Assembly (NCBI RefSeq): GCF_009901565.1
Contig: NZ_WXEW01000003.1
Span: 373,312-437,311 of the forward strand
Length of the DNA: 64,000 nucleotides
Direction: 5' to 3'
DNA from: Herbidospora solisilvae
GTDB taxonomy: Bacteria; Actinomycetota; Actinomycetes; Streptosporangiales; Streptosporangiaceae
The notes under the pieces were generated by a model that was given only the letters and a program-made list of their open reading frames with translations, had not been told where the DNA came from and made no database searches. Each line of letters begins with the position of its first letter. Position 1 is the first letter of the stretch. Positions 21,964 through 30,693 of this stretch are shown here, piece by piece. The translations under genes were made by a program, and so were the position numbers.

Positions 21964-24416
21964 TCCTCACCCTTCTCGCCGTTCGCGTTATCTGCGTAGT
22001 CTGCATCCTCACGGCCCCTGCGCGCTCCCTGTTGGAAGGCGGAGAACATCGCGCGAGCCTGTTCCGGCGACCGTTCCTCCGGCGTCTCGGCGACGGGCGC
22101 GGTCAAGGGGGTGTCCATGAGCTGCGGTGCCAAGTTCGCCTGCCGGACCCGGCGGGGCAGCCCGTTGTGGGTGCCGCTGGCGACCGAGGTCGGCATGTTG
22201 TTCGGCAGAGTCGGCCGGGCGGCCGTGGTGCGGGTCCGGGTGGGCAGGCCGCGCGCGGAGAGCGCCGGCTTCTCCTCGGGCTCCATCGGCGGCACCAGCT
22301 CGACGGGCGGGACCGCCTCGATGCGCCGCTCCGACGGGGTGAAGTAGGGGGAGGGCTCGGGCTCCTCCACCGAGGGCTTCTCCTCGGCCCGGAAGACGAC
22401 CTCCTCTTCGGGCTCCTGCTTCTTGTGCCGGGGCTCGTGGTCGCCGAGGTCGCTCAGGTCGCCGCTCTCGGCCGCGGTCAGCGCGGCGTGCGCGCCGTTC
22501 CGCGACGGTACGGCGCCTCCCGGCGTCCCGTCGGAGACGAGGCTGCGCGGGATGAGCACGATGGCGGTCGTGCCGCCGTACGGGGACGACCGGAGCACCA
22601 CGCTGATGCCGTAACGGGCCGCGAGCTGGCCGACCACGAACAAACCGAGCCGGTCGGAGTCGGCCAGGTCGAACTCGGGCGGGCTGGCGAGTTTGTCGTT
22701 GATCTCGGCGTACTCCTCGGGGGCCAGCCCGAGACCGCGGTCTTCCACCTCCAGCACCAGCCCGTTGGCCACCAGTTCGGCCCGGACCTGCACCTTGGTC
22801 TGCGGCGGCGAGAAGATCGTGGCGTTCTCGATCAGCTCGGCCAGCAGGTGGACGACGTCGGCGACGGCCGCGCCGGTCAGCGAGGCGCCTGGCATCGGCA
22901 GCACGGTCACCCGCGTGAAGTCCTCGACCTCGGCGACGGCGGCGCGCATGACGTCCACGACCGGAACGGGCTTGCGCCACGAGCGGCCGGGCGCGGCGCC
23001 CGAGAGGATGATGAGGCCCTCCGCGTGACGGCGCATGCGGGTCGTGAGGTGGTCGAGGCGGAACAGGTCCTCCAGCGACTCCGGGTCCTTCGACCGGCGC
23101 TGCATCGAGTCGAGCAGGGTGAGCTGGCGGTGCAGCAGGCTCTGGTTGCGGCGGGCCAGGTTGAGGAACACGTGGCCGACGCCGCGCCGCAGGGCCGCCT
23201 GCCCGACGGCCGCCTCGATGGCGGTCCGCTGCACGGAGCTGAAGGCGTGGCCGACGTCCTCGACCTCCATCGAACCGCCGGCGTCGATGGGCGGCGCCTC
23301 GTGCTCGACGTCGACGTCCTCGCCCTTCTTGAGGCGGTCGACGACCTGGGGCAGCCGCTGGTCGGCCAGTTCGAGCGCGGCGTTGCGCAGGTCGGCCAGG
23401 TCGGCGACGAGCCGGCGGCCGAACCGCACCGAGAAGACGATCGTCGCCACGACGGCGATCAGACCCACACCACCCGCGATGGCGATCCGGCCGAGGATCC
23501 CGGTGGCCAGTTCGGCCGAGTGGGCGTTGAGCGCCTCGGTGGCCGGCCCGCGCGCCCGGTCGAGCTCGCCGACCAGGCTGTCGGTGGTGGGCTGCCAGCG
23601 CATCACGTCGGCCGGCAGCGCGCCGCCCAGCCGCTGCTGCGACAGGATCAGGTCTTCGAGCTCCGAGAACCGCGCGTAGAGGTCGGAGTTGAGCACCCGC
23701 TCATACGGCCCGCGCACGTCGGGCAGCAGCGTCGGCAGGTTCTTCGCGTAGTAGTGCTTGCGCAGCGCCACGAACTCCGCGAACGCGTTGTGCGCCTCGG
23801 CCGACATCTGGTTCTGCGCCAGCGAGCCCTTCACCAGGGCGTCCTCGCGGGCCAGCATCTCGTGCGCGGTGCCCATGGTCACCAGGGCACTGGCCTGCTG
23901 GAACATGGCCACGTCGGGGATCTGGACCATCTGCTCGTAGACGTCGAACAGCTCGTCCAAGATCGTGTTGTAGGCGACAATGGCCTGCAGCACGTTGAAC
24001 TTGCCGACCGAGACCGAGTCGCGGATGTTCGAGAGCTCGTCCAACGCGCCGAGCAGGTCGTCCATCGATCGCTGGAGGGTGTCGGACATGATCGACCGAT
24101 TGTCCGACGCCGTCGCGACCTTGACGAAGGAGTTCACGGTCGACGTCGTCTGCGCCTGCAGCGCGTTGAGCTCGGGGGAGGACGTCCGGTTCTGGCTCAG
24201 CAGCTCGGCCACCATGGCGCGCTCGGCCTGGAGCCGGAGCCCGAGATCCGTGGAGCTGACGCCGACGGACTCGTACAGCTGGCCCGTGCGTAACAGGGCC
24301 AGGCCGTCACCGACGGTGAGGTTGAGGACGAATCCCCACAGTGCGCTCAACGTCAGAAGAGGCAGAAGCAACAAGAGAAAGATCTTGAACCGAATCGACC
24401 GGTTTCTTGAACCCAT
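21960..24416 (-). CDS. cvnA: Conservon sensor kinase (NIT domain, HAMP, HATPase)
   Basis: An 818-residue protein. The ATG at 24416 (MGSRNRSIRFKIFLLLLLP) is chosen because GGAG lies 5 nt upstream. The longer open frame adds 63 unlike residues. Helix 1 comes directly after the basic start. A NIT-type sensing domain, helix 2 and HAMP follow. The HATPase carries LIENATIFSPPQT, EDRGLGLAPEE and DRLGLFVVGQLA. A C-terminal tail of about 200 residues, rich in Pro, Glu and Thr, extends beyond the kinase. The signal is unknown. It heads a complete A-B-C-D conservon. Confidence 0.9.
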   Translation of the reverse strand: MGSRNRSIRFKIFLLLLLPLLTLSALWGFVLNLTVGDGLALLRTGQLYESVGVSSTDLGLRLQAERAMVAELLSQNRTSSPELNALQAQTTSTVNSFVKVATASDNRSIMSDTLQRSMDDLLGALDELSNIRDSVSVGKFNVLQAIVAYNTILDELFDVYEQMVQIPDVAMFQQASALVTMGTAHEMLAREDALVKGSLAQNQMSAEAHNAFAEFVALRKHYYAKNLPTLLPDVRGPYERVLNSDLYARFSELEDLILSQQRLGGALPADVMRWQPTTDSLVGELDRARGPATEALNAHSAELATGILGRIAIAGGVGLIAVVATIVFSVRFGRRLVADLADLRNAALELADQRLPQVVDRLKKGEDVDVEHEAPPIDAGGSMEVEDVGHAFSSVQRTAIEAAVGQAALRRGVGHVFLNLARRNQSLLHRQLTLLDSMQRRSKDPESLEDLFRLDHLTTRMRRHAEGLIILSGAAPGRSWRKPVPVVDVMRAAVAEVEDFTRVTVLPMPGASLTGAAVADVVHLLAELIENATIFSPPQTKVQVRAELVANGLVLEVEDRGLGLAPEEYAEINDKLASPPEFDLADSDRLGLFVVGQLAARYGISVVLRSSPYGGTTAIVLIPRSLVSDGTPGGAVPSRNGAHAALTAAESGDLSDLGDHEPRHKKQEPEEEVVFRAEEKPSVEEPEPSPYFTPSERRIEAVPPVELVPPMEPEEKPALSARGLPTRTRTTAARPTLPNNMPTSVASGTHNGLPRRVRQANLAPQLMDTPLTAPVAETPEERSPEQARAMFSAFQQGARRGREDADYADNANGEKGEE

Positions 24417-24527
24417 GGCCACTCCTGCAGTGCGTGGAGGCTCGCGCCGCATTTGGGGGGAAATGCACCTCCGGAAGATCGCACAGGAGACTAGCACCGA
24501 TACAGTTCGAGCGCAGTGGAGGAATTG

Positions 24528-25331
24528 ATGATTAGCGTGATCACCGGGGCCAGTTCGGGCGTTGGTGCTGCTGCGGCGCTGGATCTTGCCCAAAAGGGAT
24601 ACCAACTTGTGTTGGTTGGGAGGGATCGCGAACGCTTAGAGTCGACTGCGTCCCGTGTCCGTTCTGTCGCCGACAGTGAGGTGACCGTCGAGGTTTCGGA
24701 CTTCGCGAGGTTGGCCGACGTCCGCGATCTGGCCTCCCGAATCCGCGCGAAGTACGACCGGATCGACGTCCTGGCGAACAACGCCGGCGTGATGGTGCCC
24801 GACCGCCGCATGACTGCGGACGGTCACGAACTCATGATCCAGGTCAACCACCTCTCGCCGTTCCTGCTGACGAATATTCTTCTAGATCGCGTCGGGCGTG
24901 TCGTGACGACGAGTTCCCGCGCCGCGAAGACGGCCCGCCTCGACCCCGACGACCTCTCGCGAGAACGCCGCCGGTGGAACGGCTGGCTGCAGTATGGCGA
25001 AACCAAACAAGCGAACGCTCTATTCACGGTCGCCCTCGCCGCGCGCGGCTGTAAAGCGACCTGTTTCCATCCCGGGGTCATCAAGACGTCATTTGCCGGC
25101 GGCACCCTGTTCATGAAACTCGTCACCCTGCCGGGCCTCCACGAGCCGGTGGAGAAGGCGGCGGCCCGCCTGACCCACCTGGCGACCTCGCAGGACGGCG
25201 AGCAGCTGGCCGGGACCTACTTCCGCGACAACCGCCCCGACAAGGTGCCGGCCCGGATGAAAGACCCTGACCTGGCCGAACGCCTCTGGAAGGTGAGTGC
25301 AGAAGCGGTCGGGCTCGAAAGTAAGCCCTAA
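24528..25331 (+). CDS. Short-chain dehydrogenase/reductase
   Basis: A 267-residue SDR. The ATG at 24528 is chosen because GGAGG (24518-24522) is 5 nt upstream. The cofactor motif is GASSGVG (7-13), and NNAG is at 84-87. Catalytic residues are S129/S130, Y156 and K160 (YGETK). The C-terminal part includes VKDPDLAERLWK-like residues typical of protochlorophyllide reductase-like and retinol dehydrogenase-like SDRs. The first 400 bp are less GC-rich than the neighbours, hinting at transfer. It begins next to the reverse-strand conservon promoter. The substrate is unknown. Confidence 0.88.
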   Translation: MISVITGASSGVGAAAALDLAQKGYQLVLVGRDRERLESTASRVRSVADSEVTVEVSDFARLADVRDLASRIRAKYDRIDVLANNAGVMVPDRRMTADGHELMIQVNHLSPFLLTNILLDRVGRVVTTSSRAAKTARLDPDDLSRERRRWNGWLQYGETKQANALFTVALAARGCKATCFHPGVIKTSFAGGTLFMKLVTLPGLHEPVEKAAARLTHLATSQDGEQLAGTYFRDNRPDKVPARMKDPDLAERLWKVSAEAVGLESKP

Positions 25332-25343
25332 CGGGATGTGATC

Positions 25344-25367
25344 GTTCGTTTACCATCTGCTGGTGAC
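25344..25367 (+). promoter_or_regulatory. Duplicated leaderless promoter, copy 1
   Basis: GTTCGTTTACCATCTGCTGG followed by TGAC occurs here and again, identically, at 27161-27184. TACCAT (25351-25356) lies 6 nt before the GTG start and there is no ribosome binding site, so the transcript probably begins at or next to the GTG. Confidence 0.6.
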
Positions 25368-26658
25368 GTTCTGCCTGGCGGATGCCGTGTCGATGCGCCT
25401 GCTGGCCACCCGCCTTGACGAGGCGGCCGGAGAGATCACCCGCCTCCAGGGCGGTTCGGTGACCGCGGGCCTGCCCCTGACCGCACCGCGCGAACTCGCC
25501 CACTACGAGGGGCCGCTGCGCGAACTGGTCGAATGGTGCCACTCGTCGGCCGCCGACCTGAGAAGGAGAGCGGCCGTCGCGGCCCAGGCCGACCTGATCG
25601 AACGCGGCCCCTTCGCGGGGGCGAGCCCCTACGAGGCGCTGAAGTCGGCGGCCGCGGGCGGGGTGGATGACGAACTCGCGGCCTTCGACCGGTTGGGGGC
25701 CGACGGGGACGCGGCGGCGTTCTTCGCGGGGCTGACGCCGGGGCGGGCCCTCGCGGTGGCGTTGGCGCGGGCGGGGGAGGTGGGAGCGCGGGCGGGGGTG
25801 CCGTTCGAGCTGCGCTTCGCTGCGAACCGGCATCTTGTGCGGCTCGCGCTTGCGGAGGCGGTTCGGGTGGGGGACGGGGCGGCGGCGGACAGATACACGA
25901 AGCTGCTGGCCCCTGACCGGCAACTTCTGCTGTTCGACCCACGCGGCGCGGGCCGCATCGCCGAGGTTTTGGGAGACCTCGCCGCCGCCACGTCGGTCGC
26001 CATCATGGTGCCCGGCACCGGGAGCAGACTCGCCAACTACCTCAGGGGCGCCGGTGCCGACCTCCGCAACGTGCACGAATCGACGGCGCGCATGTCCAGA
26101 GGCGCCTCGGCGACGATCATGTGGGTGGGCGCGGAACTGCCGTCTGGCCTGGGAGCGGCGGCGCTGAGATTCCACGCCGAACGCGGCGCGCCCAAACTGC
26201 GGGAGTTCACCGAAGGTCTCGCTCTCCAGCCCGACGTGCGCACCACCTTGATCGGCCATTCATATGGGAGCGTGGTCACGGGGCACGCGGTCAAGGCGGG
26301 CCTCCATCCCGACAATCTCATCGCCGTCGCCAGCCCCGGGTGGGGCGTCGACTTCGCCGCCGAACTCAACGCCCCGAAGACGCGCCTGTTCGCGATGCGT
26401 CATGAAGGTGACGTCATCAAACTCGTCCCGCCCGTGGACGACGTGATGTCGGTGATGGGCATCGTCCCGCCCACGTCGATAGCGGGCCATGGGAGCGATC
26501 CCGTCTACCTGCGCGGTGTCGAGCGCCTGCCCTCAGGCGGAGAGCCGACGTTGGGAGTGGACATGCACGCACACTCCGACTACTTCGGACACTCGACGGC
26601 GTCTCACGTGGCCACGTGGAACATCGCTCGTGTCGTCGTGGGAGAGGCAGGCCGATGA
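25363..26658 (+). CDS. DUF1023-type alpha/beta hydrolase, copy 1
   Basis: A 431-residue protein. Residues 1-160 are helical and resemble the N-terminal part of actinobacterial WXG/ESX-type proteins (LADAVSMRLLATRLDEAAGEITRL). Residues 185-431 are the DUF1023 alpha/beta hydrolase domain, with oxyanion-side VPGTGS (216-221), nucleophile S300 in GHSYGS, and a likely catalytic His in the AHSDYF segment. No signal peptide is seen. The substrate is unknown. It overlaps a lipoprotein gene by 4 nt. The pair is repeated in tandem directly downstream, with the proteins about two-thirds identical by eye and colinear for their first 220 residues. Confidence 0.88.
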   Translation: MTFCLADAVSMRLLATRLDEAAGEITRLQGGSVTAGLPLTAPRELAHYEGPLRELVEWCHSSAADLRRRAAVAAQADLIERGPFAGASPYEALKSAAAGGVDDELAAFDRLGADGDAAAFFAGLTPGRALAVALARAGEVGARAGVPFELRFAANRHLVRLALAEAVRVGDGAAADRYTKLLAPDRQLLLFDPRGAGRIAEVLGDLAAATSVAIMVPGTGSRLANYLRGAGADLRNVHESTARMSRGASATIMWVGAELPSGLGAAALRFHAERGAPKLREFTEGLALQPDVRTTLIGHSYGSVVTGHAVKAGLHPDNLIAVASPGWGVDFAAELNAPKTRLFAMRHEGDVIKLVPPVDDVMSVMGIVPPTSIAGHGSDPVYLRGVERLPSGGEPTLGVDMHAHSDYFGHSTASHVATWNIARVVVGEAGR

Positions 26659-27107
26659 GACATTTGCTGGCCTTCGTGTTCCTGCTCGCGATGGGGGGAT
26701 GCCACATGTGGTCCGAAGAGGAACCGGTGATCGCCGAGGCCATCGCCGATTTGGACGCCGCTCTCACCCGCACCGTGCAGGCGGCCGGCTTGCCCGTTGA
26801 CGTGGCGAGGAAACCGAGGCCTCATCCGTGCCACTCGGAGACCCGCCATGGCGCGAGCGTCGACATCGACGGCGCATCGGAGGAGCCGGCCAAGACGGTC
26901 GCGGAGGTCTTGGCATCGTGGCGTCGGGAGGGGCTGACGGTCGTGTCCGACCGGACACGAGATCAGAAGTGGCCGCAGGCGACCGTTCGGGGGCGGTTGG
27001 TCGAGATGACGATCACGGGCTTCCCCGACCGGAAAGCGGTGTGGATCTGGGGAAGCACGGCCTGCCTGGAGGGCGAAGTGCCGGAGACCTGGCGCGATGT
27101 CCTATAG
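26655..27107 (+). CDS. Small lipoprotein paired with the DUF1023 hydrolase, copy 1
   Basis: A 150-residue lipoprotein starting at ATG 26655, overlapping the hydrolase stop. The signal peptide ends LLAMGGC, with lipidation at about Cys16. The mature protein contains AIADLDAALTRTVQAAG, and then WRREGLTVVSDRT, a GRLVEMTITGFP strand pair, and CLEGEVPETWRDVL at the end. Two cysteines (near 69 and 139) may form a disulphide. There is no known family to my knowledge. It shares its C-terminal half with the second copy at 28499-28939. Confidence 0.8.
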   Translation: MRHLLAFVFLLAMGGCHMWSEEEPVIAEAIADLDAALTRTVQAAGLPVDVARKPRPHPCHSETRHGASVDIDGASEEPAKTVAEVLASWRREGLTVVSDRTRDQKWPQATVRGRLVEMTITGFPDRKAVWIWGSTACLEGEVPETWRDVL

Positions 27108-27160
27108 GCGCGGAGACCTTGCGACGGCTGCGCAGACGATGCAGATAACTTTGGGTGATG

Positions 27161-27184
27161 GTTCGTTTACCATCTGCTGGTGAC
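27161..27184 (+). promoter_or_regulatory. Duplicated leaderless promoter, copy 2
   Basis: This is an exact 24-bp copy of 25344-25367, with TACCAT at 27168-27173 and GTG at 27180. It was duplicated together with the gene pair and is better conserved than much of the coding DNA, which suggests it is functional. Confidence 0.6.
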
Positions 27185-28502
27185 CTTCTGTCTCGCGGAT
27201 GCCACATCGATGCGCCTCCTGGCCTCCCGTCTTGATGCGGCAGCCGAGGAGATCAACCGCCTGCAGGGTGCCTCGGTGGCCGTCGGGCTTCCTCTTACCG
27301 CTTCGCCGGAGTTGGCGCACTACGAAGGACCGCTGCGCAACCTGGTCGAGTGGTGCCACTCTTCGGCGGCCGAGATCCGCAGAAGAGCGGCCGTGGCCGC
27401 GCAGGCCGACCTCATCGGCTGGAACCCTGCTGGCGACAACGCGGCCTACGACGCCCTGATGACGGCGGCGGCGGGCGGCCTCGACGACCAACTCTCCGCC
27501 TTCGACGCCCTTGGCGCGGAGGGTGACGTGGCGGCGTTCTTCGCCGCGCTCGCTCCGGTGCAGGCGCTCGGCGTGGCGTTGGCGCGGGCGGCGCAGGTGG
27601 GTGCCAGGGCCGGGGTCCCGTTCGAACTCCGCTTCGCGGCGAACCGCCAGCTTGTACGTCAGGCACATGCGGAGGCCCTTCGAGTCGGCGACAAGGCCAC
27701 GGCGGCCAGATACGCCAAACTTCTCAGCCCCGACCGGCAACTTCTGCTCTTCGACCCGAGAGGCCTGGGCAAGATCGCCGAGGTCAAGGGCGACCTCGCC
27801 ACCGCGAAGAACGTGGCCGTTTTCGTTCCGGGCACCGGCAACCATCTCGCCAACTATCTCGCCGGTTCCGAGGGCACCTTGCAGACCATCCACGGCGCGG
27901 CCGCCGGACTCTCCGCGAGCACCGCCACGATCTTCTGGATGGGTTCTCCGCTCCCCCAGAGTCTGGGAGCGGCGACGCTCGATCTGTCTGCCGATCGTGG
28001 CGCGCCAGAGTTGCGGGACTTCTTCCACGACCTTCGTCTCGCCCCCGAGGTGCGCACCACCCTGATCGGCCACTCCTATGGGAGCGTGGTCACCGGTCAC
28101 GCGGTGCGGGAAGGTCTCCACCCGGACAACCTCGTCGCCGTGGCGAGTCCAGGGTGGGGCGTCGCGTCCGCCGGCGAGCTCAACGCTCCGCAGACGAAGT
28201 TGTTCGCCATGCGGCACCAGGGCGACATCATCAAGCTCGTCCCGACCGCCGATGAGACCCTCGGCATGCTGGTACCGCTGCCGGACACCGTCGCGGGTCA
28301 CGGTGAAGACCCCGTCTACATGTCGGGGGTGGAACGTCTGTCGTCAGGATCGGAGGCCCACCCGGTCTATGGCATCGACCTGGATGCGCACTCCGACTAC
28401 TTCGGCGGCAGTGAGGCAGGTCGTCTCGCCGGCCTGAACCTGGCCAGAGTGATCGTCGGTGACGACTACGAGACTTATGAAGAAGCGAGGGCTGCCCTGT
28501 GA
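27180..28502 (+). CDS. DUF1023-type alpha/beta hydrolase, copy 2
   Basis: A 440-residue paralogue of the protein encoded at 25363-26658. The N-terminal helical part and hydrolase fold are colinear: VPGTGN at 216-221, nucleophile S299 in GHSYGS, and DAHSDYFGGSE near the C-terminus. It carries a longer C-terminal tail (DDYETYEEARAAL). Differences cluster around residues 80-90, 225-290 and 345-385, whereas the active-site region and the SPDRQLLLFDPRG segment are nearly identical. That fits two enzymes with the same chemistry and diverged binding surfaces. It overlaps the next lipoprotein gene by 4 nt. Confidence 0.88.
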   Translation: MTFCLADATSMRLLASRLDAAAEEINRLQGASVAVGLPLTASPELAHYEGPLRNLVEWCHSSAAEIRRRAAVAAQADLIGWNPAGDNAAYDALMTAAAGGLDDQLSAFDALGAEGDVAAFFAALAPVQALGVALARAAQVGARAGVPFELRFAANRQLVRQAHAEALRVGDKATAARYAKLLSPDRQLLLFDPRGLGKIAEVKGDLATAKNVAVFVPGTGNHLANYLAGSEGTLQTIHGAAAGLSASTATIFWMGSPLPQSLGAATLDLSADRGAPELRDFFHDLRLAPEVRTTLIGHSYGSVVTGHAVREGLHPDNLVAVASPGWGVASAGELNAPQTKLFAMRHQGDIIKLVPTADETLGMLVPLPDTVAGHGEDPVYMSGVERLSSGSEAHPVYGIDLDAHSDYFGGSEAGRLAGLNLARVIVGDDYETYEEARAAL

Positions 28503-28939
28503 AGCGGATCGTGGTCGCCCTTCTTCTAGCGGTCACTGGATGCGCCTCCGAGCCTCGGCCACCGATATCCGACGCACTCAGAGATCTCGATGCGGCGCTG
28601 GCGCGGGCGATACAAGTTAGTTCTCTAACCGGGCCTCCTAAACGCACCCCGGGACGATGGTGGTGCAAGCTCGGGGAAGGGCAGGCATTCCAGCTTGGTT
28701 TCACCGCTCCCGCCCGGGATCCGCGGGCGACGGTTGCCGCGGTTGGCGAACTCTGGCGCCGGGAGGGGCTCACCATTCAGATGGACCGCACACAGCACCC
28801 CAACCGCCCCGAAGTGGTCGTCCGTGGCCGGCTGATCGAGATGTCTGTGCATGGCTTCCCCGAGCGCGGCACCGTCTGGATCGCCGGGAACACCGCGTGC
28901 CTGGACGGGGAGGTTCCCGAAGCATGGCGAGATGTGTGA
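28499..28939 (+). CDS. Small lipoprotein paired with the DUF1023 hydrolase, copy 2
   Basis: A 146-residue lipoprotein starting at GTG, with signal peptide ending LLAVTGC (lipidation at about Cys15). It matches copy 1 in ALRDLDAALARAIQ, WRREGLTIQMDRT, GRLIEMSVHGFPERGTVWI and CLDGEVPEAWRDV. The middle section has diverged and is less GC-rich around 28600-28660. A secreted lipid-anchored partner kept with each hydrolase copy suggests the two proteins work together at the membrane, although the hydrolase itself lacks a signal peptide. Confidence 0.8.
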   Translation: MKRIVVALLLAVTGCASEPRPPISDALRDLDAALARAIQVSSLTGPPKRTPGRWWCKLGEGQAFQLGFTAPARDPRATVAAVGELWRREGLTIQMDRTQHPNRPEVVVRGRLIEMSVHGFPERGTVWIAGNTACLDGEVPEAWRDV

Positions 28940-29164
28940 AGCGTCCTCGCGACCGGGCACAGCCTCGTTCAGCGGTAAGAGAGGTGTAGACCGATGCCAG
29001 CGCCCATAAGCAGCAAATCACCCATCTGGCCAATCGGACACCCCGTCCCAGAACCGAGAGTGATTCTCTCGCTCTGGAGCTCCCAAACGCTTCCCAGCAA
29101 GTGTTCGCCTGCCGTTTTCGTCAGCTCCCCGTTGTGTTCTCTTTCGCCCCGATAGCGTCCCCAG

Positions 29165-30475
29165 GTGGCAGCGGCAGTGACTTCTTCAAGCCCCCCGGTT
29201 GTCTCGCAGCGCGACCCCTTCCTCGACAACGCCAAGTTCTGGGCGATCGTCCTGGTCGTGTGCGGGCACCTGGTGGAGGATCTGCGCGACGTACCGTACG
29301 CGCACGCGCTCTACCTCTTCGTCTACACCTTCCACATGCCGCTGTTCATCACCATCAGCGGCTACCTGTCGCGGAACTTCACCAGGCTGAGAGCACAGAA
29401 GCTCGTCTCGACGCTGTTAGTCCCTTACGTCATCTTCGAGATCGCCTACTCGCTGCCGCGCTGGATCCTCTACGGCAAGTTCCAGCTCACCCTGCTCGAC
29501 CCCTACTTCCTCACGTGGTTCCTGCTCTCCCTTTTCATCTGGCGGCTCTCGACCCCGGTCTGGTTCCAGGTCAAGTGGCCGCTGGCCGTCGCGGTCGGCA
29601 TCTCCCTCATCAGCGGCGCCTCGGCGCTCCCCGACGAACTGTCGATGAACCGAACCCTGGGCCTGCTCCCGTTCTACGTCCTGGGCCTGGTGCTGACCCC
29701 GCAACACTTCGACCTCCTCAAGAGGAGGTGGGTCAGGCTCACCGGAGCGCTCGTGCTGGCCGTCGGGATCGGAATCACGTTCCTGGTCCACTACGAAGTG
29801 CCGACGGAGTGGATCCGCTGGCGGCACGCCTACACGAGGATCGGGGTCGACAACGTCACCGGAGCGGGCATCCGGTTGCTGATGCTGGTCATCGGCGCGG
29901 TCCTGGTGGCGGCCTTCCTGTCGATCATCACGTCGAGGAAGACGTGGTTCACCGCGCTGGGTGGCCTGACCATCTACGCCTACCTGCTGCACGGCTTCGT
30001 CGTGAAGGGCCTCGACCGCTTCCACGACCAGCTCAACAACCCCATCGGCGTGGCCGCCGTGATCGTCTTCGGCGTCGCCCTCACGGCCGTCCTGTGCACC
30101 CCGCCGTTCCGCCGGCTCTTCAAATGGGCGATCGAGCCCAACCTGAAGTGGGCCTTCAAATCCGACCCCGCGCGCCAGTCGCCCCCACCCGTTGAGCCGC
30201 CCCCCGGCGACCGCCCCCACGCCGCCACCCCCCAGTTCGGGCCCGACGATGGCGAACCGCAAACCGGCCGACCGCAGAGTGGTGTTTCTCGGACCTGGCC
30301 CCACGACGCCGCACCGCGGACCGGCCGACCGCAGGGTGACACCTCCCAGATCTGGCCGAACGAGGGCACGCATCCGCCCGCCCCGCCGGCTTGGCCGAAC
30401 GACGGTGCACCACATCGAACCAACCAGCCGCAAGGTGGCACCTCCCACGTCTGGCCCAAGGATGGTGAACCGTAA
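29165..30475 (+). CDS. Membrane acyltransferase (acyltransferase 3 family) with repeat tail
   Basis: A 436-residue protein starting at GTG. TAGCGT (29153-29158) lies 6 nt upstream, so it is probably leaderless. Residues 18-330 hold about ten membrane helices. The family signature is RDPFLDNAKFWAIVLVVCGH with its conserved His, then HMPLFITISGYLS. Such enzymes acetylate sugars on surface polymers. The C-terminal 100 residues are a hydrophilic Pro/Gly-rich repeat tail built on WPNDGAP, TGRPQGG and TSQ. The TAA stop lies inside a repeat at a position where another copy has CAA, and repeats continue in frame beyond it, so the tail looks recently shortened. Confidence 0.85.
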   Translation: MAAAVTSSSPPVVSQRDPFLDNAKFWAIVLVVCGHLVEDLRDVPYAHALYLFVYTFHMPLFITISGYLSRNFTRLRAQKLVSTLLVPYVIFEIAYSLPRWILYGKFQLTLLDPYFLTWFLLSLFIWRLSTPVWFQVKWPLAVAVGISLISGASALPDELSMNRTLGLLPFYVLGLVLTPQHFDLLKRRWVRLTGALVLAVGIGITFLVHYEVPTEWIRWRHAYTRIGVDNVTGAGIRLLMLVIGAVLVAAFLSIITSRKTWFTALGGLTIYAYLLHGFVVKGLDRFHDQLNNPIGVAAVIVFGVALTAVLCTPPFRRLFKWAIEPNLKWAFKSDPARQSPPPVEPPPGDRPHAATPQFGPDDGEPQTGRPQSGVSRTWPHDAAPRTGRPQGDTSQIWPNEGTHPPAPPAWPNDGAPHRTNQPQGGTSHVWPKDGEP

Positions 30476-30600
30476 ACCGGTTCACCACAGGGCGGCACGG
30501 GTCAGACCTGGTCCAACGGTGGCGAACCACACCGAACGAGCCCGGCGCAGGGTGGCACGGCCCAGACCTGGCCGAACGAAAGCACACTTCCGCCCAGACG
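30241..30600 (+). repeat. Direct repeats of 57-60 bp in the acyltransferase tail and beyond its stop
   Basis: At least five units of 57 or 60 bp, plus two shorter divergent units, run from 30241 to about 30600. Each encodes a version of W-P-N-D-G-x-P, a linker, then R/Q-P-Q-G-G-T-S-Q-x. The unit length is a multiple of three, so the frame is kept. The TAA at 30473-30475 falls in a fully repeat-like unit where the first unit has CAA (30260-30262). About 1.5 to 2 more units follow in the same frame. Confidence 0.75.
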
Positions 30601-30643
30601 AGCGCACACCCCCCGCCCACCCCCACCACCCCTGAAAAGCAGA

Positions 30644-30677
30644 ACGGCGCCCCTCATCGCAAGAGAGGTGGCGCCGT
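30644..30677 (-). terminator. Terminator for the reverse-strand glycosyltransferase gene
   Basis: ACGGCGCC (30644-30651) pairs with GGCGCCGT (30670-30677). On the reverse strand the stem is followed by a short T-rich run (TGCTTTTC). It lies 17 bp beyond the stop of the gene ending at 30694 and can also serve the convergent acyltransferase gene. Confidence 0.6.
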
Positions 30678-30693
30678 CGCGACGTACAGGGGA

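Noticed and set aside
28970-29045. tRNA-like stretch (GTTCAGCGGTAAGAG resembles a D arm)
   Set aside because: No matching acceptor, anticodon or T arm can be formed. Taken as chance similarity in a 225-bp gap that holds nothing else recognisable.
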